A stretch of DNA of 64,000 bases, from positions 1 to 64,000 of the forward strand of contig CAZETS010000026.1 in the NCBI GenBank assembly GCA_964515335.1, given 5' to 3'. This document shows positions 7,623 to 15,111 of the stretch, one piece after another. The first letter of the stretch is position 1. Each line of letters opens with the position of its first letter. The notes under the pieces were generated by a model, which saw only the letters and a list, made by a program, of their open reading frames with translations, did no database searches and was not told where the DNA came from. The DNA is from TMED88 sp964515335. Its GTDB lineage: Bacteria; Myxococcota_A; UBA9160; UBA4427. The translations under genes and the position numbers were made by a program.

Positions 7623-10600
7623 GCAGTCGGCCCACGCACCCGGTCCTTCGCGCAGCGCGCGTCGGCGCCACCGGACTGGTGGTCGCCGGCGTCGCGCTCG
7701 GCTGTGCGCAGGGTCGAGACAAGCGCACGCTGGCCGATCTGCGCAGCGTCGAGCCGGACGTGAGCGAGGTGCTCGTGCGGGACGGCCTCGATCAGGCCAT
7801 GCAGGGTTACGAATCGTTCCTCGATCAGGCCCCCGAGTCGTCGCTCACACCCGAAGCGATGCGCCGGCTCGCGGATCTCAAGCTCGAGAAGGAGTACGGC
7901 TACATCGGTGCCACGCAGGGCGCCGTCGTCCCGGCCTATGCGGCGGCGCGCGTGTCCGATGCGGCTCCGCCGGCCTCGCCCGCCCCGGGTGTTCGGACGG
8001 GGGAGGGCGAGAGCGACGCCGATTTCGAGAGACGCGCCGCCGCGCAGGCCGCTGCGCCGTCGTCGGCGGACGCCCCGGACGTCGAGCTGCCCGGCGGCGA
8101 GCCGGTGGAGTGGGCGGGTCCGATCGAGGCCATCGAGCTCTACGACCGCATCCTCGCCCGCTATCCCGATTACGAGTACAACGACTGGGTCCTCTATCAG
8201 AAGGCGCGCGCCTACGACGAGCTCGGCCGCACCGACGAGGCCATCGCCGTCATCGAGCAGCTCGTCGCCCGCTACCCCGCTTCCCGCTACACCGACGAGG
8301 TCCAGTTTCGGCGGGCCGAGTACTTCTTCGTGCGCAAGCGGTTCCTCGACGCCGAAGAGGCGTACCTCGCCATCACGGGCCGCGGTCCTGTCTCGGAGTA
8401 CTACGAGCTGGCTCTCTACAAGCTCGGCTGGTCGCTCTACAAGCAGGAGATGCACGACGAGGCCCTCGATCAGTACATCGCGCTGCTCGACCACAAGATC
8501 TCGGTGGGATACGACTTCGATCAGTCTGCCGACGAGTCGGACGAGCGGCGCATCGCCGATACGTTCCGCGTGATCAGCCTGAGCTTCTCGAGTCTCGGCG
8601 GCCCGGGAGCGGTCGAGGAATTCTTCGTCGCCAACGGCGAGCGCAGCTACGAGGACCGCATCTACCGCCAGCTCGGCGAGTTCTACCTCGAGAAGCTCCG
8701 ATACCACGATGCGGCGAGCGTCTACGAGGCCTTCGTCGAGCTCCATCCCCTGCATGGCTCGTCGCCCGGCTTCAGCATGCGGGTGGTCGAGATCTACGAG
8801 TCGGGCGGCTTCCCGAAGCTCGTCCTCGAGTCGAAGAAGGCGTACGCGTCGCGCTACGGCCTGGCGTCCGACTACTGGCAGCACTTCGACCCCGCGAACT
8901 CGCCCGAGGTGATCGTCGGCCTGAAGGCCACCCTCGGCGACCTGGCGACCCACTACCACGCCGTCTACCAGGAGCCCGAGCGCGCCGAGCACCGGCCCGA
9001 GAGCTTCGCGGAGGCGCAGCAGTGGTACCGCGCGTACCTGGCGTCCTTTCCCGAGGACCCGGAGACGCCCGGCGTCCACTACCGCCTCGCCGACCTCCTG
9101 CTCGAGGACCAACGGCACGGCGAGGCGGCCCGCGAGTACGAGTACATCGCCTACGTCCATCCGGCTCACGAGAAGTCGGCCGAGGCCGGCTACGCTGCGA
9201 TCTTCGCGCACCGGGAGCACGAGAAGCGCGCCCCCGACGAGACGCGAGCGGTCGTCACGCAGGCGGCGGTCGAGAGCACCCTGCGCTTCGTAGGCGCCTT
9301 CCCCGGCCACGAGCACGCGGCGGTGGTGCTGGGCGCGGCCGCCGACGACGTCTACGCGATGGGCGAGCTCGCCCGGGCCATGGAGCTCGCGCAGGGCCTG
9401 ATCGAGAAGTACCCGGAGTCCGGCACTGCCGTGCGCCGCTCGGCCTGGGGGGTCGTGGCGAACGCTTCGCTCGATCTCGGCCGCTACGCGGACGCCGAGG
9501 GCGCGTACGCGAAGGTGCTCGAAATGACGCCCGCCGACGACGAGTCGCGTGAGACAGTCGTCGACAGCCTGGCGGCCTCCATCTACAAGCAGGGTGAGGA
9601 GGCGGCTGCCGCCGACGATCAGCGCACCGCCGCCGATCACTTCCTCCGCATCGCGACGGTCGCGCCGACCTCGGCGATCCGGCCGGTGGCCGAGTACGAC
9701 GCCAGCGCAGCGCTGATCCGCCTGGAGGATTGGGCGGCGGCGGCCACGGTGCTGGAGGCCTTTCGCGGGACGCATCCCCAGCACGAACTCATTCGCGAGG
9801 CGACCCGCCAGATGGCGTTCGTCTATCGTGAACAGGGCGACCACGCGCGCGCCGCCGAGGAGTACGAGCGCGTCGCGGCGGAGGCCGACGACCTCGAGCT
9901 GCGCCGCGAGGCACTGCTGGTCGCGGGCGAGCTCTACGAGAAGGCGGAAGACCTCGAGCGGGCCCTGGCCGTCCATCAGGGCTACGTGGACGAGTTCCCG
10001 GAGCCCCTCGACCCCGCCGTCGAGACGCGCTTCAAGATCGCCGAGCTGCATGCGCGAGCCGGTCACGAGAAGAGCCAGCACGCCGAGCTCCGCGAGATCG
10101 TCGAGATCGATCGCCGCGCCGGCGAAGGGCGCTCGGCGCGCATCCGCTACCTCGCGGCGCGGTCCGCGCTGACGCTGGCGGCGCCGAGTTACGAACGGTT
10201 CCGAGCGGTCGAGCTGGTGCAGCCCTTCGAGAAGAGCCTCGAGAAGAAGCAGGCCCGCCTCGACGAGGCCCTCTCCCGGTTCGAGGCACTGGTCGACTAC
10301 GAGGTCGCCGAGGTGACGGCGGCCGCCACCTACTACATCGCCGAGATCTACCTCGACTTCAGCCAGTCGCTGATGGAGTCCGAGCGGCCGACCGGGCTCG
10401 AACCGGGCGAGCTCGTCGACTACGAGCTGGTGCTCGAGGAGGAGGCGTATCCGTTCGAGGAGCGCGCCATTGGCGTGCACGAGAAGAACCTCGAGCTGCT
10501 CTCGATAGGGGTCTTCAATCCCTGGATCGACAAGAGCCTCGACCAGCTCGCCGCGCTGATGCCCGGCCGCTACGCGAAGTTCGAGGAGAGTCCGGGGCTG

Positions 10601-10765
10601 ATCGCGTCGATCGACCGCTACGCGTACCGGGCGCCGAGGGTGGCGCCGAGCGAGCCCGAGGCGCCGGCCGGCGAGCCCGGTGCTGCGCCGGCGGATCCCG
10701 AAGCGGCGTCCGAGTCGGCTCGCCGCGAGTCCGGCGACCCGGCCGCCACGCGAGGCAGCGTATGA
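7619..10765 (+). CDS. Large TPR lipoprotein
   Basis: The ATG at 7619 overlaps the previous stop. It gives a 1,048-residue protein with a lipoprotein signal (GLVVAGVALGC, Cys near residue 30). An open frame upstream of this start lies inside the preceding gene and is not used. The mature protein is almost entirely TPR repeats of the TolA-binding (CpoB/YbgF) kind, for example AIELYDRILARYPDYEYNDWVLY followed by KARAYDELGRTDEAIAVIEQ, with about 15 or more repeats. A Pro/Ala/Glu-rich tail closes it. Outer-membrane-tethered TPR superhelices act as docking scaffolds, here probably for the TonB-like protein or the giant barrel protein. Its stop overlaps the next start (ATGA, 10762-10765). Confidence 0.88.
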   Translation: MSSRPTHPVLRAARVGATGLVVAGVALGCAQGRDKRTLADLRSVEPDVSEVLVRDGLDQAMQGYESFLDQAPESSLTPEAMRRLADLKLEKEYGYIGATQGAVVPAYAAARVSDAAPPASPAPGVRTGEGESDADFERRAAAQAAAPSSADAPDVELPGGEPVEWAGPIEAIELYDRILARYPDYEYNDWVLYQKARAYDELGRTDEAIAVIEQLVARYPASRYTDEVQFRRAEYFFVRKRFLDAEEAYLAITGRGPVSEYYELALYKLGWSLYKQEMHDEALDQYIALLDHKISVGYDFDQSADESDERRIADTFRVISLSFSSLGGPGAVEEFFVANGERSYEDRIYRQLGEFYLEKLRYHDAASVYEAFVELHPLHGSSPGFSMRVVEIYESGGFPKLVLESKKAYASRYGLASDYWQHFDPANSPEVIVGLKATLGDLATHYHAVYQEPERAEHRPESFAEAQQWYRAYLASFPEDPETPGVHYRLADLLLEDQRHGEAAREYEYIAYVHPAHEKSAEAGYAAIFAHREHEKRAPDETRAVVTQAAVESTLRFVGAFPGHEHAAVVLGAAADDVYAMGELARAMELAQGLIEKYPESGTAVRRSAWGVVANASLDLGRYADAEGAYAKVLEMTPADDESRETVVDSLAASIYKQGEEAAAADDQRTAADHFLRIATVAPTSAIRPVAEYDASAALIRLEDWAAAATVLEAFRGTHPQHELIREATRQMAFVYREQGDHARAAEEYERVAAEADDLELRREALLVAGELYEKAEDLERALAVHQGYVDEFPEPLDPAVETRFKIAELHARAGHEKSQHAELREIVEIDRRAGEGRSARIRYLAARSALTLAAPSYERFRAVELVQPFEKSLEKKQARLDEALSRFEALVDYEVAEVTAAATYYIAEIYLDFSQSLMESERPTGLEPGELVDYELVLEEEAYPFEERAIGVHEKNLELLSIGVFNPWIDKSLDQLAALMPGRYAKFEESPGLIASIDRYAYRAPRVAPSEPEAPAGEPGAAPADPEAASESARRESGDPAATRGSV

Positions 10766-11400
10766 CGGCCCGGTCCATCACGACGGAAGCGATCGGCGCG
10801 CTCGTGGTCGCGTGCGCGCTCTTCGGCTGCACATCGACGGGCGGGCCCGGGTCCGGCCGCATCGAGTTCGAACGGGACGGCGGATTCACCATCACCGAGC
10901 CGACGCGCTTCGACTCGGGAGTGCGCGGCGACTTCGATGAGGCCTTGCGGCTGATCGAGGACGGGGAGTACGCCGAGGGCATCGCGCTCCTCGAGGGCGT
11001 GGCCGAGGCCGCCCCCCACGCGACCACCGCACACATCGACCTCGGGATCGCCTACCGGATGACGAGCGAGTACGAGCGCGCCGAAGCCTCCCTGCAGCGC
11101 GCCCTCGAGCTCAACGCGCGCCACCCGGTGGCCCTCAACGAGCTCGGCATCGTCTACCGCCGGATGGGTCGCTTCGACGACGCGCGGGCGAGCTACGAGC
11201 GGGCGCTCTCGGTCTCGGCCGACTTCCACTACGCCAGGCGCAACCTCGCGATCCTCTGCGACGTGTACGTCGGCGACCTGGCCTGCGCGCTCGAGCACTA
11301 CGAGATCTACGCGCGTGTCGTGCCCGAGGACGAGCAGGTCGCGATGTGGATCACCGACCTGCGCAACCGGCTCCGCAGGCAGGAGGCGAACGGATCATGA
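10762..11400 (+). CDS. Small TPR lipoprotein
   Basis: This 212-residue protein has a lipobox (LVVACALFGC, Cys near residue 24) and so is a probable outer-membrane lipoprotein. Three to four TPR units fill residues about 55-200 (TTAHIDLGIAYRMTSEYERAEASLQ; VALNELGIVYRRMGRFDDARASYE). It resembles PilF/Tgl-type TPR lipoproteins, which help assemble outer-membrane complexes; a similar pilot role for the giant barrel protein is inferred. Both ends overlap neighbours by ATGA-type junctions (10762 and 11397), so translation of this operon is coupled. Confidence 0.87.
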   Translation: MTARSITTEAIGALVVACALFGCTSTGGPGSGRIEFERDGGFTITEPTRFDSGVRGDFDEALRLIEDGEYAEGIALLEGVAEAAPHATTAHIDLGIAYRMTSEYERAEASLQRALELNARHPVALNELGIVYRRMGRFDDARASYERALSVSADFHYARRNLAILCDVYVGDLACALEHYEIYARVVPEDEQVAMWITDLRNRLRRQEANGS

Positions 11401-11738
11401 GGGCAATCTGCGCGCTGCACGCTCTGGTCTTTCTGCCCCTGCTCATGCTCGCGCTCCTGCCCGCCGTGGCCGCCGCGCAGCCGCCGGCGAAGATTGCCGA
11501 GGCAGCGGAAGAGGGCGAGAAGGTCATGTCGGGAATGTCGATCGTCGGCAACGACGAGGCGCCGAAGTCGCTGGTGATCGTTCCCTGGAAGAGCTCCGAT
11601 CTCGGTGATTCGCTCGATGTTGACCGCGGGTTGGCCGATACCAGAAATCCCGTCGACCGGGACGTCTTCATGCGCGAGCTCGACTACTACGGCATCCGGG
11701 CCGGCCTCGGTGAGGCATCCGGCGCCGACGCACCGTAA
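11397..11738 (+). CDS. Small exported protein of the envelope operon, unknown function
   Basis: This 113-residue protein begins at the ATG overlapping the previous stop. Residues 1-26 are a classical signal peptide (MRAICALHA, Leu-rich, cleavage AAAQ). The short mature chain is acidic, with no cysteine after the signal and no recognised domain. The segments IVPWKSSDLGDSLDVDRGL and DVFMRELDYYGI look folded or partner-binding. It lies directly upstream of exbB, where auxiliary periplasmic proteins of ExbB/TonB clusters often sit. The gene is probably real because of the coupled start, codon use and signal peptide. Confidence 0.7.
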   Translation: MRAICALHALVFLPLLMLALLPAVAAAQPPAKIAEAAEEGEKVMSGMSIVGNDEAPKSLVIVPWKSSDLGDSLDVDRGLADTRNPVDRDVFMRELDYYGIRAGLGEASGADAP

Positions 11739-11765
11739 TACGCAGTACCACAGCAATATCCAGAT

Positions 11766-11773
11766 CAGGAGGT
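11766..11773 (+). promoter_or_regulatory. Strong Shine-Dalgarno of the exbB gene
   Basis: TCAGGAGG lies about 8 bases before the ATG at 11781. This is the only long spacer (42 bases) within the operon and its strongest ribosome-binding site, so exbB is translated independently and probably more highly than the coupled genes before it. That fits the multi-copy (pentameric) state known for ExbB. Confidence 0.7.
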
Positions 11774-11780
11774 CAAGACA

Positions 11781-12431
11781 ATGGGATTCTTCTACACGAT
11801 CGTCGAGTTCTTCGTGACGGGCGGGCCATTCATGTACCCGATCCTGCTCGTCTTCGCGCTCGGCGCGGCCGTGGCGGTCGAACGCTACGTGACGCTCACA
11901 CTGGCGCGTGCCAGCAACGAGAGCGCATGGCACAAGGTGCTGCCGATGCTGATGAACGGTGAGTTCGAGGAGGCGCGTGAGCTGCTGCGCGAGAACGACT
12001 CGACGATTTCCAAGCTCCTCGGCCTGGGGCTCGCCCGGCAGGGCACCGTGCGGCGCCGCGAGGACATCGAGATCGCCATGGAGGAGGGGATGATGGAGAT
12101 CATCCCGCAGCTCGAGAAGCGGACGCCCTACGTGGCGCTGTTTGCGAGCATCGCGACCCTGCTCGGCCTGCTCGGTACGATCATGGGCCTGATCGAGGCC
12201 TTCACGGCGGTCGCCAACGCCAACCCGGCCGAGAAGGCCGACCTGCTCTCCGCGAGCATCTCGGTGGCGATGAACACCACCGCGTTCGGGTTGATGGTGG
12301 CGATTCCGCTGCTCATCACGAACTCGGTGCTGACGGCCAAGACGGGCCAGATCATCGACAGCCTCGAGATGGCCTCGGTGAAGGCGCTGAACGTCTTCTC
12401 CGCTCGGGCCAAGCGGCAGGCCGAGGCGTAG
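11781..12431 (+). CDS. exbB: MotA/TolQ/ExbB proton channel subunit
   Basis: This 216-residue inner-membrane protein is of normal family length. It has three membrane helices (about residues 14-36, 115-140 and 160-182) with the large cytoplasmic segment between the first two. The family signature NTTAFGLMVAIP starts at about residue 165, in the helix that lines the proton path. ExbB/TolQ/AglR proteins form a pentameric stator around an ExbD/TolR dimer and convert proton flow into motion of a TonB- or TolA-like arm. Two exbD genes and a TonB-like gene follow immediately, so a dedicated energising complex is encoded here. Confidence 0.95.
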   Translation: MGFFYTIVEFFVTGGPFMYPILLVFALGAAVAVERYVTLTLARASNESAWHKVLPMLMNGEFEEARELLRENDSTISKLLGLGLARQGTVRRREDIEIAMEEGMMEIIPQLEKRTPYVALFASIATLLGLLGTIMGLIEAFTAVANANPAEKADLLSASISVAMNTTAFGLMVAIPLLITNSVLTAKTGQIIDSLEMASVKALNVFSARAKRQAEA

Positions 12432-12435
12432 GCCC

Positions 12436-12927
12436 GTGCGGAGGAAGCATCACTATCGGCGCCGCGCGGAGGCCTCCGTGGAGCTGGACATGACCACCTT
12501 CCTGAACTTGATGGTGGTGCTGGTCCCGTTCCTCCTGATCACGGCGGTGTTCTCGCGGATCACGATCGTCGAGCTGAGTCTGCCGAACTCGACCGGCGGC
12601 CAGGCTGCCGTCGAGCCGACCTTCAGGGTGGAAGTGATCGTCCGGGGCGACGTCCTGCAGCTCAGCGACGGCCGCAGGGTCCTGGCGACGCTGCCGAAGG
12701 TGGACGACGAGTACGACTTCGAACGCCTGGGCGAGCACGTGCTCGCGTTGAAGCAGCAGAACCCCGAATCGGACGCCGCCTCGGTGCTGCTCGAGCCGCA
12801 GATCGAGTACGACCATCTCATCCAGGTGATGGACGCCGTGAGAACGGCGGCGGTGCCCGACGAGGCCAGCGACGAGATCGTGCAGATGGCGCTGTTCACC
12901 GACATCTCGATCGGAGACGCACCGTGA
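12436..12927 (+). CDS. ExbD/TolR-like subunit lacking the proton-carrying Asp
   Basis: This 163-residue protein starts at GTG 12436, 4 bases after exbB. It has one N-terminal membrane helix (VELDMTTFLNLMVVLVPFLL) and a periplasmic domain. In ExbD/TolR the helix carries an essential Asp (Asp25 of E. coli ExbD, in a PLIDVM-type motif); the aligned position here is Asn24 (TTFLNLM). The helix is otherwise well conserved, so this looks like a specialised subunit and not a decayed gene. It probably pairs with the Asp-bearing ExbD encoded next, giving an asymmetric dimer. Its stop overlaps the next GTG start (12924-12927). Confidence 0.9.
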   Translation: MRRKHHYRRRAEASVELDMTTFLNLMVVLVPFLLITAVFSRITIVELSLPNSTGGQAAVEPTFRVEVIVRGDVLQLSDGRRVLATLPKVDDEYDFERLGEHVLALKQQNPESDAASVLLEPQIEYDHLIQVMDAVRTAAVPDEASDEIVQMALFTDISIGDAP

Positions 12928-13427
12928 AAAGCTCCCGAAGAATGAGACGCATGGCGCGGAACAAGAAGAAGCTCCCCGCGCTGAACCTCACGTCGCTGAT
13001 GGACGTGTTCACCATCCTCGTCTTCTTCCTGCTGGTCAACTCGGCTTCGACCGAGGTGCTGGAGACGCCGAAGCAGCTCACGCTGCCGGCGTCGGCGGTG
13101 GAGGAGAAGCCCCGGGAGACAGTGGTGATCTTCGTGAGTCCCACCGAGGTCACGGTCGACGGCGAAGTGGTGGCGCTCGTCGACGAGATCCTGACCGCGG
13201 AGGGGCGAGACATCGCGGCGATCGGCGACGTGCTCGCGCAGGTGAACGAGTCGGTCATCGGCACGACTACCCGGGCGGTCGCCCAGAGCCGCGAGGTGAC
13301 GATCCTCGCCGACAAGGGCGTCCCGTTCAACGTGGTCAAGAAGGTGATGTCGACCTGCACGAGCCAGGGCTTCGAACGCATCTCGCTCGCCGTGATCCAG
13401 AAGGCGCCCGAGACGGCGAAGGGGTAG
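12924..13427 (+). CDS. exbD: ExbD/TolR proton-channel subunit with canonical Asp
   Basis: This 167-residue protein starts at the GTG overlapping the previous stop; an ATG at 12942 is an alternative. A basic N-terminus precedes a single membrane helix with the canonical motif SLMDVFTILVFFLL, Asp27 being the proton-carrying residue. The periplasmic domain (about 55-165) has the usual ExbD beta/alpha pattern, ending in VVKKVMSTCTSQGFERISLAVIQK. It should form the active half of the ExbB-ExbD channel. Two adjacent exbD genes also occur in the Myxococcus gliding motor (AglQ and AglS), but there I know both as Asp-bearing. Confidence 0.94.
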   Translation: MKSSRRMRRMARNKKKLPALNLTSLMDVFTILVFFLLVNSASTEVLETPKQLTLPASAVEEKPRETVVIFVSPTEVTVDGEVVALVDEILTAEGRDIAAIGDVLAQVNESVIGTTTRAVAQSREVTILADKGVPFNVVKKVMSTCTSQGFERISLAVIQKAPETAKG

Positions 13428-13436
13428 GACCACTCC

Positions 13437-14825
13437 GTGTCCGACAACGAAGAACTGCGACAGGACCAGGAGGCGCTGCGCGCCGAACTCGACCAGTCTC
13501 GCTCGAGGCTGGACGGGCTGGTGCGCGAGCTCGGCTCGATCGACGGCATGCTCGACGAGATGGCGGTCGAGCGCCAACAGTACGCGCTGGTCCGCGAAGC
13601 ATGCGGCGTGCTCGAGAAGCTGTCCGAAATCGGAGGCGCGTCGCTCTTCTGGGGCGATCAGCCGGCGGAGCGCAATGGCGACTCTCATGTAGGCGATGTG
13701 CGGCGCCGCGTCGATCAGTTCGAGGCGCAGGTGCGCGACGTCGAGCAGAGCCGCAACGCCGTCCTCGAGCGCATGCGCGGCGAGGAAGAGACCGCCGAAT
13801 ACATCGAGTTCGACATCGACGAGGCGAAGCGCGAGGAGGAGCAGCGCAAGCTCGAGTGGTTGATCGAGCGCGACTACGACCCCTCGGCCGAGACCGAGCC
13901 GCGGATGCCGTGGGCCAGCGGCGGCGAAGACGATCGGCGCTTCCACAAGTCGCTGTCCGGGGCGCTGCTGATCGCGATGCTTCTGGCGCTGGTGGTTCCG
14001 ATGATCGATCTGCCCGTTCCCGAGCGTTGGGAGGTGGTCGAGGTCTCCGAGCGCTTCACCCGGCTCATCAAGGAAGAGCCGCCGCCTCCGCCGCCGGTCG
14101 TTCAGGAGCGGGTCCCCGAAGAGCTGAAGCCCGAGGTGTCCGAGGATCAGCCGGTGCTCGCCGAGAAGAAGGCGCCGGAGACGGCTCCCGAGCCGGCTCC
14201 CAAGACGAAGCCCCAGACCAAGCCTGCCGCGAAGGGCATTCTCGCCTTTCGCGAGAAGTTCTCGAACCTCGCCGAGGCCAGGCCTGCGGCGCGGCTCGGC
14301 GCCCGGGCGCGGATCGACCAGTCCGGCGAAGCGGCGGTCGGCGACCGTGGGCGCTCGCTCGTGACCACGCAGGCGCCCGGCTCCAGCGGCGGCATCGACG
14401 TCGCTTCGCTCAGTCGTGACGCTGTCGGCGGGGGCGGGCAGGCCATCGAGGGCGTCCAGGTCGGTCGGGCAGAGAGTTCGATTGGCGGCATTACCGGGCC
14501 CGAGCGGCCGCTCAGCGGCGGTCCGGGGGCCGGGCGCACCGACGAGGAGATCCAGATCGTCTTCGATCGGCACAAGGCGGCCCTGTATCGCCTCTACAAC
14601 CGCGCGCTCCGGCGTGATCCGACCCTTCAGGGTCAGATCGTGCTGCGTATCACGGTCGAGCCCGACGGCAGCGTGTCGCTCAGCGAGGTGCAGTCCAGCG
14701 ACATGAAGGCGCCGAAGCTCGGCGCTCAGGTGGCGGCCCGGGTGAAGAACTTCGACTTCGGTGCGAAGGAAGGCATTCCGCCGGTCACCATCCTGTACCC
14801 GATCGACTTCCTCCCGGCTACCTGA
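13437..14825 (+). CDS. TonB-like protein with cytoplasmic coiled coil and AgmX/PglI-type C-terminal tail
   Basis: This 462-residue protein starts at GTG 13437. Residues 1 to about 140 are a charged coiled coil that should lie in the cytoplasm, since the only membrane helix is at about 172-192 (SLSGALLIAMLLALVVPMID). A Pro/Lys/Glu-rich spacer follows (PPPPPP, then repeated PAPKTKP-like units), typical of TonB and TolA periplasmic arms. Residues about 370-462 match the AgmX/PglI C-terminal (myxobacterial TonB-like) domain: FDRHKAALYRLYNRAL, LQGQIVLRITVEPDGSVSLS, FDFGAKEGIPPVTILYPIDF. The cysteines usual in that tail are absent. It should transmit ExbB/ExbD-driven motion to an outer-membrane partner, most simply the giant barrel protein downstream. 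Confidence 0.9.
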   Translation: MSDNEELRQDQEALRAELDQSRSRLDGLVRELGSIDGMLDEMAVERQQYALVREACGVLEKLSEIGGASLFWGDQPAERNGDSHVGDVRRRVDQFEAQVRDVEQSRNAVLERMRGEEETAEYIEFDIDEAKREEEQRKLEWLIERDYDPSAETEPRMPWASGGEDDRRFHKSLSGALLIAMLLALVVPMIDLPVPERWEVVEVSERFTRLIKEEPPPPPPVVQERVPEELKPEVSEDQPVLAEKKAPETAPEPAPKTKPQTKPAAKGILAFREKFSNLAEARPAARLGARARIDQSGEAAVGDRGRSLVTTQAPGSSGGIDVASLSRDAVGGGGQAIEGVQVGRAESSIGGITGPERPLSGGPGAGRTDEEIQIVFDRHKAALYRLYNRALRRDPTLQGQIVLRITVEPDGSVSLSEVQSSDMKAPKLGAQVAARVKNFDFGAKEGIPPVTILYPIDFLPAT

Positions 14826-14857
14826 GACGGCAGGCCGGTTGGAACGAGAGAGCGATC

Positions 14858-14878
14858 ACGAACGGCGGTGCCGTTCGT
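14858..14878 (+). terminator. Hairpin after the ExbB/ExbD/TonB-like operon
   Basis: A perfect 9-bp stem, ACGAACGGC (14858-14866) with GCCGTTCGT (14870-14878), has a 3-base loop. It lies 32 bases after the stop of the TonB-like gene. No T-tract follows, so it may be an attenuating or RNA-stabilising hairpin and not a full terminator. A second small hairpin, CGAGCC (14925-14930) with GGCTCG (14934-14939), lies just before the riboswitch. Confidence 0.5.
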
Positions 14879-14943
14879 CACGATTGAGGGGAGCGAGCCC
14901 GATCCACGACTGGATGTGACAGACCGAGCCTCAGGCTCGACAA

Positions 14944-15037
14944 GATTCAGACAAGGGCAAAGCCATCGAAAGATGGCGACGCAAAGTCACCGGTCTAACG
15001 GGCTCTCGAGCCCCACGACAGCGGGGCCGCCGGAATC
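14944..15037 (+). promoter_or_regulatory. Cyclic-di-GMP-I (GEMM-I) riboswitch
   Basis: The segment carries the full GEMM-I signature. AAGGGCAAAG precedes a GCCATC (14962-14967) / GATGGC (14972-14977) helix capped by a GAAA tetraloop (14968-14971). Then comes GACGCAAAG (14978-14986), ACCGGTCTAAC, and a second helix containing the conserved AGCGGGG (15020-15026). The ends close as P1: GATTC (14944-14948) with GAATC (15033-15037). These are the ligand-pocket and tetraloop-receptor elements of the Vc2-type aptamer. The aptamer lies 75 bases before the giant gene. Directly after P1, CAGCCCG (15038-15044) pairs with CGGGCTG (15053-15059), a possible expression platform, though no T-tract follows. 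ON versus OFF behaviour cannot be read with confidence. Confidence 0.93.
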
Positions 15038-15111
15038 CAGCCCGACGTCTCCCGGGCTGTCTCGGTCCGCCCCGGCGAGTGACTCGCCGAGTGGACGGAA
15101 CGCAGGCAGCC

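Noticed and set aside
7583..10480. 965-residue open frame on the minus strand
   Set aside because: It is a shadow of the large TPR lipoprotein gene, whose TPR repeats and coupled start settle the true frame.
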